Shown here: in pieces, positions 1 to 5,976 of the stretch | How positions within the stretch are numbered: the stretch's first letter is position 1 | Layout of the letters: each line of letters opens with the position of its first letter | From: Epsilonproteobacteria bacterium UBA6211 | GTDB lineage: Bacteria; Campylobacterota; Campylobacteria; Campylobacterales; Arcobacteraceae | NCBI GenBank assembly: GCA_002421845.1 | Contig: DISL01000053.1 | Span: 1 to 7,314, forward strand | Reading direction: 5' to 3' | DNA length: 7,314 nt | Position numbers and translations under genes: made by a program | The notes under the pieces: generated by a model | Seen by the model: the letters and a program-made list of their open reading frames with translations, nothing else | What the model was told of the DNA's origin: nothing | Database searches by the model: none

Positions 1-1134
1 TATGAGGGGAAGACCGAAATCACCCCTTTTACGTTTAGAACGGAAGAAGAGCTTAGAAAAATAGTAGATAAAATGTTGGCTGAAAACAACCGTAAAATAG
101 ATGAGGCTCACCCGATAATATCAAGTAAACTCAATGACGGTTCAAGGGTAGAGGTTCAAATACCTCCTATTGCCGCAAACGGTGGAACTTGTGTAACCAT
201 AAGAAAGTTCAATGAAATTCCTCTTTTGGTCGAAAATCTTGTAGATAGCGGTCAAATGGATTATAAAATGGCTTACTTCTTGCTAAAAGTAGCAAAAGGT
301 AAATGTAATATCATCGTAAGCGGTGGAACATCAAGCGGTAAAACTACGTTTTTGAATGCTATTACTAGATTTATTGATGATAATGAGCAAGTAATGGTTA
401 TCGAAGATACGAAAGAGATGCAACCTCAAATGCCTTGTCACTTGGTTAGATCATACGAAGCAAGAATGGCAAATGAAGAGGGTAAGGGTGCTATTACGCT
501 TGACTTCTTATTGCGTTCGGCACTTCGTTCTAGTCCTAGAAGAATTATAGTAGGTGAGTGTAGGGGACCTGAGATTGTCGTTATGCTTAATGCCATGAAT
601 ACGGGACACCCAGGTTCTATGACTACTATCCACGCCGATAACGTAAAAGAGGCTTTGGTAAGGGTAGAAAATATGTATCTTGAAGCAAGACCTACTGCGA
701 ATATAGGATTTATCCGTGCACAGATAGTAAGTGCTGTGGATATTATCTTACAGCTTGTAAGGTTTCCAGACGGTAGTAGAAAGGTTATCGCTATCAGTGA
801 GCTTGAAAAAAGGATGGAAGATAACGGAGTAATTTCGTTGAATGATATTTTTAGATTCAAAAGAGATACGAGTGACCTTAAAAAAGTAAAAGGTACTTTT
901 GAAGTTTTGGCTACTCCTACAAGAACCGTAGAGCAAATGAATATGTTCGGCGTTGATATTGACAAAAGAATATTTGATGCAAAGTTTGAGATGACTCGAG
1001 AGATGTTGATAGAAGAGCTTGAAAAAGACCTTCCTTCAAAAATGTGTGGTTGGAAAAATGAGAACTTGGATGTATTTATGCATAGGGATTCATCATTCTT
1101 TTTACGATGGCCACATTTTCAACATATGTATTGA
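1..1134 (+). CDS. cpaF: Tad pilus secretion ATPase CpaF/TadA (5' partial)
   Basis: Cytoplasmic hexameric ATPase of the type II/IV secretion family that powers Flp pilus assembly at the inner membrane. The reading frame is open to the left edge; the first in-frame ATG (73) is internal, because the 24 codons before it fit the family's N-terminal domain, so the true start is outside the window. Counting from that ATG: the family segment with DGSRV, PP and TIRKF at about residues 22-46; Walker A GGTSSGKT at 84-91 (nt 322-345), with Ser where many relatives have Gly; the Asp box IEDTKE near 110; Walker B region GECRGPE (nt 553-573); and the His box GHPGSMTTIHADN (nt 604-642). All key motifs are intact. 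The last 20 or so residues are rich in His, Phe and Trp and look unlike a typical family end. The absence of a tetracysteine motif argues against a GspE/PilB-type ATPase. It is the first visible gene of the operon, 13 bases before tadB. Confidence 0.95.
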   Translation, partial: YEGKTEITPFTFRTEEELRKIVDKMLAENNRKIDEAHPIISSKLNDGSRVEVQIPPIAANGGTCVTIRKFNEIPLLVENLVDSGQMDYKMAYFLLKVAKGKCNIIVSGGTSSGKTTFLNAITRFIDDNEQVMVIEDTKEMQPQMPCHLVRSYEARMANEEGKGAITLDFLLRSALRSSPRRIIVGECRGPEIVVMLNAMNTGHPGSMTTIHADNVKEALVRVENMYLEARPTANIGFIRAQIVSAVDIILQLVRFPDGSRKVIAISELEKRMEDNGVISLNDIFRFKRDTSDLKKVKGTFEVLATPTRTVEQMNMFGVDIDKRIFDAKFEMTREMLIEELEKDLPSKMCGWKNENLDVFMHRDSSFFLRWPHFQHMY

Positions 1135-1136
1135 TT

Positions 1137-1141
1137 AAGGA
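1137..1141 (+). promoter_or_regulatory. Ribosome binding site for tadB with TTG start
   Basis: AAGGA lies six bases before a TTG codon at 1148. In this frame a TAA stop at 1142-1144 blocks any earlier start, and the first in-frame ATG would be at residue 148, inside the conserved domain. The site therefore supports the rare TTG initiation. Confidence 0.75.
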
Positions 1142-1147
1142 TAAAAT

Positions 1148-2077
1148 TTGGATTTATTAGTTTGGTTTTTTATCGTTGTTATACCTATCCTTTTTGTAGT
1201 ATTTGCATATTTTGCCCTTGACTACTATTTGGAAAATAAAAAGACAAAAGAGATAATCACAAGATTAATAGTGGATAATACAAAAATTATCGATAAAAGT
1301 AAACAAAATGATTTCGTTGATTTTAGGAAAACAAATTGGTTAAGAAGTAAACTTAATTTCGCAGGATTTTTACATTTTAGTGCCGAGTATGTATTTATTG
1401 TTATAAGTTTGGCATTCGGTGTATTAGCAGCTATTTTGATATATTTTGTAATACCTCATATTCTTACACTAGTAATTTGTTTCTTACTTTTTGCATCTTT
1501 CCCTTATGTTGTTTTACTCAAGATAATCAGTCTAAGACAAGAAGAGTTTAATAACGCATTAAAAGAGGCGATAGATAAAGTAACAAGTATGATGAAAAGC
1601 GGTGTTGGTTTTGAACAGGCTCTTAGAAAAGCTGTAATTACTTGTAAATCCGACTTTGCAAGGGATGTTTTGAATATATACCTTAATGAAAAAGATATTA
1701 TAGGTGAGGTTAAGGCTTTTGAAAAAATGTTTATATTGGTTGATTCAAAAGAGCTTAGGATATTTTATCTTACTATTATCATAGGGCGTCAAAGTGGTGG
1801 TAAGTTTTCTAATACACTTGATAAGTTAAGAAAAACTCTTCAAGACCAAGGTGAGCTAAAGCAAGAGATTATATCATCTACAAAAGAGATTAAAGTAGGT
1901 ACTTATATGATTTTGGGATTGGTTGTATTTATTTACATTATGATGAATAAATCTTTAGAAGGTACATTAGATGCCCATTTCTTTGGCTCTACAGAGGGAA
2001 AAATACAGATGTTTTTTATAGCTCTTTGGGTCGGATTTGGACTTTTCGTGAACAATCTACTAACAAAGGTGAAGTAA
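1148..2077 (+). CDS. tadB: Tad inner-membrane platform protein TadB
   Basis: Polytopic inner-membrane protein of the GspF/type II secretion F family (T2SF). With TadC it forms the platform on which the CpaF/TadA ATPase acts during Flp pilus assembly. The 309-residue length is normal for TadB. Hydrophobic segments lie at about residues 4-24, 82-102, 104-128, 250-267 and 284-304. The cytoplasmic helical T2SF domain spans roughly 138-262, with a typical SGVGFEQALR stretch at 151-160 and the GRQSGGKFSNTLDKLRKTL segment at 213-231 that matches the conserved G-x-L-x-x-L region of the family. The start is TTG at 1148, supported by the AAGGA site and a stop codon immediately upstream in frame. Only one base separates it from tadC. 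Assignment to TadB rather than TadC rests on length, gene order directly after the ATPase, and an N-terminal transmembrane segment followed by a basic stretch. Confidence 0.92.
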   Translation: MDLLVWFFIVVIPILFVVFAYFALDYYLENKKTKEIITRLIVDNTKIIDKSKQNDFVDFRKTNWLRSKLNFAGFLHFSAEYVFIVISLAFGVLAAILIYFVIPHILTLVICFLLFASFPYVVLLKIISLRQEEFNNALKEAIDKVTSMMKSGVGFEQALRKAVITCKSDFARDVLNIYLNEKDIIGEVKAFEKMFILVDSKELRIFYLTIIIGRQSGGKFSNTLDKLRKTLQDQGELKQEIISSTKEIKVGTYMILGLVVFIYIMMNKSLEGTLDAHFFGSTEGKIQMFFIALWVGFGLFVNNLLTKVK

Positions 2078-2078
2078 T

Positions 2079-2918
2079 ATGGGCTACTTTTTTATATTAT
2101 TACCTTTATTTATAAGTGCGTTAGTCGTATTTTTGTATTTGTATCAAGATAGATTAAAAACCAAAAAGCTTATAGTAGCTTTATCTAGACTTGATGTTTC
2201 GGATATTATAGATAAACAAAAAACTATTACTAAAAATCATCAAAATACCCCTGATTTTAACTTAAAATTGATACAATCAGGGATAACGTTAAAAGAATAT
2301 AATGAAGCTAAATTTCTTTTTGTTATTATAGCTATTATTATAGGTGGAGTTTTACCTTTTTTCTTACCTTTTACATTAAGTATTATAGCAGTTGTGGCAG
2401 GAGTATTACTAGCAGTATTTAGCGGTCAGATTTACTTAGCTATGTCAAAGTCGGAACGTGTAGAGAAAATCAATAATGACCTAGGGGTTTTTCTTGATTT
2501 GATTAATGTTATCCTAGAAGCAGGGGGAAGCTTGAAAAATGCATTTTTTCAGGTTTCAAACAAGGCTCATGGTATAATATGTGAAGATTTACTAAAAGAG
2601 ATAGCTATTTTAGAGTATGAGATGACGAATTACTCCACAAAAAAGGCTTATGAAAATCTCAAACAGCGTGTTGATAGTAAGGAGATGGATAAAATAGTTG
2701 ACTTTTTGATTTTAAGTGAAGAGACGGGTATAGGTGTAAAAAATATCTTTTCAATGCAATCTGATGAGATGAGAAAAGAGAAGTTTTACAAAATAAAAGG
2801 TAAAGTTAGTACATTAAATATGTATCTTATGATTGTAATCTTTATTTTTGTTCTACCTGCGTTAAGTGCCTTTATCATTTTCCCGATGATGGCAGGTAGA
2901 TTAAGCTTTGGAATATAA
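2079..2918 (+). CDS. tadC: Tad inner-membrane platform protein TadC
   Basis: Second T2SF-family platform protein, expected to pair with TadB in the inner membrane. It has 279 residues, with hydrophobic segments at about 3-22, 79-97, 99-121 and 247-271 and a cytoplasmic T2SF domain at about 137-262. Family features include LDLINVILEAGGSLKNAF (139-156), where a short helix-turn-helix follows a conserved Gly pair, and LILSEETGIGVKNIF (210-224), the counterpart of the GxG-containing segment in TadB. The start is ATG at 2079, one base after the tadB stop, with AAAGGTGAAG overlapping the end of tadB as the ribosome binding site, which suggests translational coupling. Two adjacent T2SF genes after a CpaF ATPase are diagnostic of Tad systems; classical type II secretion and type IVa pili have one fused protein with two such domains. 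Confidence 0.92.
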   Translation: MGYFFILLPLFISALVVFLYLYQDRLKTKKLIVALSRLDVSDIIDKQKTITKNHQNTPDFNLKLIQSGITLKEYNEAKFLFVIIAIIIGGVLPFFLPFTLSIIAVVAGVLLAVFSGQIYLAMSKSERVEKINNDLGVFLDLINVILEAGGSLKNAFFQVSNKAHGIICEDLLKEIAILEYEMTNYSTKKAYENLKQRVDSKEMDKIVDFLILSEETGIGVKNIFSMQSDEMRKEKFYKIKGKVSTLNMYLMIVIFIFVLPALSAFIIFPMMAGRLSFGI

Positions 2919-2928
2919 AGGATGGTAG

Positions 2929-4128
2929 ATGAAATTCAATAAACAAATAGCCATAATCTTGGTTTTAGGGTCATTTTTGCTCTCAGCTATAGGTGCTGCA
3001 TATTATTTTTATTCGGCACATAACAAGACTGTCGTACAAATGAGTCAAAAGGTCAAAGTATATGTAGTAAGTAAAAGTATCAAATCAGGTCATCAGTTCG
3101 GTGAAAAGGATTTGAAAGAGCATTTTATAACCAAACAAGAGCTTTTAGCAAAACCTTTAAGTTCTGGTGAAATTATAGGTAAATATGCAACGGTAGATAT
3201 GTTTGAAAACGAGATGATTATCAAAGAAAAAATAAGCGATACGCTAGAGCAAAGAGAAGAAGATTTAATCAAATCAGACTTCAAAAACAATAGCTATAAT
3301 ATGGGCTTTAGGATGTTTAATAACCCGAATTATACATTAAAAAAGGGTGATATTATAAGTATAGTTTCAACATATCCTATAACTGCCGATAAACTAACTC
3401 AATATTCGGTTCAATATGTCGCTAAAGATGTTGAGGTGCTAGGATTTATATTACTAGGTAAACCTGTAGCAAACGTATTCAATAGACAAAAAATTACTAA
3501 GATAGTAAATAAAAAAGAGGTAGAGGTAGAAGAAGATATCAAAGCAGATGAGATAGTCTTAGATATTAAAAGTGACGTGTTGCTAAATTTGATAAATGAC
3601 TATAACAGAGGTAATCAACTTTGGATGGTTAAAAGAAACTCTACAAAAAGCGATGAAACAACGACAGTGGTTGCAGATGTAGCTCAAACTGCCGAAGAAC
3701 AAAAAGTGGACGGTAAGATAAATGATATTTTACAAGTTGATAGTAAGCAAAAAACGGTAGTCAAAATGGATTACAAGTATAGATGGTATGTACCTGCAAA
3801 TATAACAAATTCAAAAACAGCTACGGTAGAGTATGCAGATACTAAAGTAGTGCATAGTGAAACAGTTAAAATGGTATCTAACAATGTTCAAAAATGTACA
3901 GATAATAAAGATAATTTGATAGTTGTTACAGGCGGAAGCGTATATCTGAGAAGTGGACCTGATATGAGTTTCAAATCAAAATTTGTTGTGTATAAGAAAA
4001 ATATTATACCTTTTGAAGAGCGTTTGGGTGATTGGTATAAAACTTGTGACGGTTTATATATCCACTCTAAATATGTTTCAGAAATAAGCTACGAAGAAGC
4101 GGTAAAAAAAGTAAATGAAAACAAATAA
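2929..4128 (+). CDS. cpaB: Flp pilus assembly protein CpaB/RcpC with C-terminal SH3-like domain
   Basis: Periplasmic, membrane-anchored assembly protein of the Tad system, known in the family to affect pilin modification or secretin function. It has 399 residues, much longer than the roughly 250-300 usual for CpaB. An N-terminal anchor lies at 8-28. A SAF-type domain at about 42-102 contains VYVVSKSIKSG and the PLSSGEIIGKYATVD segment. An RcpC-like domain at about 120-236 includes LKKGDIISIVSTYP and ends near LWMVKRN. A polar linker (about 237-285) and a further short region are followed by an SH3b-like fold at about 331-388, with VYLRSGPD, GDWYK and YIHSKYV in the order expected of bacterial SH3 domains. 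Two cysteines (323 and 373) lie in the exported part and could pair. AAGGA at 2918-2922 gives a well-placed ribosome site. The gene overlaps the next one by 14 bases. The CpaB call is firm; the SH3b call comes from motif reading. Confidence 0.88.
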   Translation: MKFNKQIAIILVLGSFLLSAIGAAYYFYSAHNKTVVQMSQKVKVYVVSKSIKSGHQFGEKDLKEHFITKQELLAKPLSSGEIIGKYATVDMFENEMIIKEKISDTLEQREEDLIKSDFKNNSYNMGFRMFNNPNYTLKKGDIISIVSTYPITADKLTQYSVQYVAKDVEVLGFILLGKPVANVFNRQKITKIVNKKEVEVEEDIKADEIVLDIKSDVLLNLINDYNRGNQLWMVKRNSTKSDETTTVVADVAQTAEEQKVDGKINDILQVDSKQKTVVKMDYKYRWYVPANITNSKTATVEYADTKVVHSETVKMVSNNVQKCTDNKDNLIVVTGGSVYLRSGPDMSFKSKFVVYKKNIIPFEERLGDWYKTCDGLYIHSKYVSEISYEEAVKKVNENK

Positions 4129-4531
4129 AACACTCTACAAAGGGGCAATAGACCAAATAATGCTTTGGATGGTATTGTTCTCCATTTTTGTAGGCTTCTT
4201 ATTTTTTATTATAGATTATTCTACCGCCGTTAGAATGAAAGATAATTGTGATACCATAGCAGACTATGGGGCTAGAATGACTGCACTTGGAAAAGATACT
4301 ACTGTAGTAAGTGACGGGATTAATAATCTTAAGTTGGATTATTTCCCGACTGTGGCAGCCGGTTCTATTGTCTGTACAACAGATAGTGGAGTTGAGAATT
4401 ATCAAGTGATTTTCAATGTATATGCCACTTATGATAGTAACTTCTTGCAAAATAGCAATATTCATGCAAAAAGAGTTGTATTCAACGAAATAAACAAGTT
4501 TCAAATAACTTGTAATTTGACATTAAATTAA
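4115..4531 (+). CDS. Small membrane protein, TadE-like pseudopilin candidate
   Basis: A 138-residue protein with a short basic N-terminus, one hydrophobic segment at about 16-35, then DYSTAVRMKDNCDTIADYGARMTAL, which resembles the amphipathic stretch after the membrane helix in TadE/TadG-type pseudopilins. The rest is a probably periplasmic domain with beta-like strands (VIFNVYATYD near 98-107). Cysteines at 45, 87 and 133 all lie beyond the membrane segment. In TadE proteins a Gly cleavage site is followed by Glu at +5; here KGAIDQIM has Gly10 but no Glu at +5, so prepilin peptidase processing is doubtful. The start at 4115 overlaps the cpaB end by 14 bases and has no strong ribosome site, so it is probably translated by coupling; ATG codons for residues 16 and 18 would remove the basic N-terminus. 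Location between cpaB and the secretin supports a Tad role. It could be another minor subunit or an unrelated assembly factor. Confidence 0.65.
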   Translation: MKTNKTLYKGAIDQIMLWMVLFSIFVGFLFFIIDYSTAVRMKDNCDTIADYGARMTALGKDTTVVSDGINNLKLDYFPTVAAGSIVCTTDSGVENYQVIFNVYATYDSNFLQNSNIHAKRVVFNEINKFQITCNLTLN

Positions 4532-4541
4532 AGGGGATAGT

Positions 4542-5942
4542 ATGAAATTCTTTATAAAACTAATATTTATTGTTTCTATGATTTTAGGCATATCTTATGC
4601 TAATAATGTATCCATAGAACAAAACAGTTATAAGGTTTTGGATTTGGAAAAGAGGGCAAAGAATATAAAAGTAACGGATAGTAAGATTGTTGAAGTTACT
4701 TTTATAGAAGATAAACTTGACCCTTTTAAAAAGTTGAAAGTTTTGGGTAAGGATTTTGGTAATGTTTCTTTGCTTATTACCTATGAAGACGGTTCAATAG
4801 ATACATTCGATTTTAGCGTAGTTAAAAATATCAAAAGTATCGTTGCGGCAGTCCAAGAAAAATATCCAAATGTCAAAATATCTCAATCAAACGATAATAT
4901 CATAATAGACGGTATTGTAGATTCTATCCCTGATAAAGAAAAAATCAAAGATATGTTCAAAAAAGCAGGAATTGATACGGATAATAGATTTATCGATTTG
5001 GCAACTACAAATAATACCAAGAAAATGGTAAGAATCAAACTTTATATTGCTGAAATAAATAATGACAAAGGGATGACTCTAAAAAATAATTGGAGTTTAG
5101 GGTTTAAGAATTATCATATAGATGATAAGAATAATGTTGCATTTAAACATACAACAGCTGGTTTGGATAGAACTCATTATGCCTCTTATATGCCGGAAGT
5201 TTCAGACGCAATGGGTGCTATTATGGCTCAGTCAGTATCTTTGACGGGTGGGCTTACGTCATCAGCAAATTATTTGACCAATAAGTTTAATGTGGGCTTG
5301 ACGCTGAATTATCTAGCTTCCCAAGGTGTAGCAACTATTTTGACTGAATCAACACTCCTTACGACTGAAGATAAGGTCGCTAAGTTTTTGGCAGGTGGTG
5401 AGCTTCTTATCAAAAAACAAACATTAAATGCAAGTGGAATACCTGCTACCGAATATGAAGAAAAAGAGTATGGTATCATTCTTGACATATTAGCAAGTAA
5501 AATCATCAATAACGATTATATAGACCTTACCATATCAACACAATCTAAACAAATTGATTCAAACAAAGCAAATTGGGTAGATAATATACCTGCATTTACA
5601 AATAGAAGAGTTGAAACAAACGTAGTTGCACAAAACGGCTCTACTATAGTTCTTGGAGGGCTTATAAATAATCAAGATACCAAAAATATAGACAAAATTC
5701 CTTTGCTAGGGGATATACCTATTTTAGGGCATCTATTTAGAAGCAAAGATTTCCAAAACGGAAGTAGTGAACTGGTATTTTTTATAACTCCTGAAGTTGT
5801 AGAACCATCTCAAAATTTCCAAGCCGATAAATTGGAAAACTTTAAAAATACTATGAAAGAGAAAAATGAAGCGATGGAAGATGCTTCAAAAATAGGGCTT
5901 AACCCTTTTAAATCAGACGAGAAAAAAGAAGAGACAAAATAA
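4542..5942 (+). CDS. cpaC: Outer-membrane secretin CpaC/RcpA of the Tad pilus
   Basis: Forms the multimeric outer-membrane channel through which the Flp pilus emerges. It has 466 residues, normal for CpaC/RcpA. A Sec signal peptide with a hydrophobic core at 4-18 and probable cleavage after SYA (20) has no lipobox. A pilus/type III secretin N-terminal domain covers about 22-95, and a BON-like domain about 97-155 (VQEKYPNVKISQSNDNIIIDG). The secretin core runs from about 163 to 422. Its signatures include ATILTESTLLTTEDKVAKF, PAFTNRRVETNV, NGSTIVLGGLI, KIPLLGDIPILGHLFRS (385-401) and ELVFFITPEVVEP. The last 45 residues are rich in Lys and Glu and may be a periplasmic tail or pilotin-contact region. 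AGGGGA at 4532-4537 precedes the ATG by four bases. It is the last gene of the operon, and the hairpin at 5945-5971 follows within three bases of the stop. No pilotin gene (RcpB or similar) is present beside it. Confidence 0.95.
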   Translation: MKFFIKLIFIVSMILGISYANNVSIEQNSYKVLDLEKRAKNIKVTDSKIVEVTFIEDKLDPFKKLKVLGKDFGNVSLLITYEDGSIDTFDFSVVKNIKSIVAAVQEKYPNVKISQSNDNIIIDGIVDSIPDKEKIKDMFKKAGIDTDNRFIDLATTNNTKKMVRIKLYIAEINNDKGMTLKNNWSLGFKNYHIDDKNNVAFKHTTAGLDRTHYASYMPEVSDAMGAIMAQSVSLTGGLTSSANYLTNKFNVGLTLNYLASQGVATILTESTLLTTEDKVAKFLAGGELLIKKQTLNASGIPATEYEEKEYGIILDILASKIINNDYIDLTISTQSKQIDSNKANWVDNIPAFTNRRVETNVVAQNGSTIVLGGLINNQDTKNIDKIPLLGDIPILGHLFRSKDFQNGSSELVFFITPEVVEPSQNFQADKLENFKNTMKEKNEAMEDASKIGLNPFKSDEKKEETK

Positions 5943-5944
5943 TC

Positions 5945-5971
5945 AATATTTGGGCTATTTGCCCAAATATT
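5945..5971. terminator. Convergent-gene hairpin, likely terminator
   Basis: A perfect 11-bp inverted repeat (AATATTTGGGC, loop TATTT, GCCCAAATATT) fills the 34-bp gap between the cpaC and dnaE stops. For the minus-strand dnaE transcript it is followed by the T-rich GATTATTTTG, then further T/C-rich sequence, which fits intrinsic termination. In the plus direction the next bases are CACTACTAC with no U run, so termination of the pilus operon there is less certain, though the stem could act in both directions or stabilise the mRNA end. Confidence 0.65.
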
Positions 5972-5976
5972 CACTA

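Noticed and set aside
1..72. Possible non-coding leader before an ATG at 73
   Set aside because: The frame is open to the edge and its translation (for example ITPFTFRTEEELRKIVDKM) matches the CpaF N-terminal domain, so this is coding sequence cut by the window edge.
438..965. Long open frame on the minus strand opposite cpaF
   Set aside because: It is antisense to a gene with all ATPase motifs intact, has no convincing ribosome site or recognisable domain, and its composition is what a complementary frame would give.
2322..2345. Repeated TTATTATAG-like units inside tadC
   Set aside because: Low-complexity coding for an Ile-rich membrane helix; it keeps no regular spacing and does not extend beyond the helix.
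4199..4504. Minus-strand open frame opposite the tadE-like gene
   Set aside because: The plus-strand frame fits the operon spacing and has a membrane segment in the expected place; the antisense frame has no ribosome site and no family features.
1..5942. Type II secretion or type IVa pilus system instead of Tad
   Set aside because: Two separate single-domain T2SF proteins, a CpaF-type ATPase and a SAF-domain CpaB occur together only in Tad-type systems.
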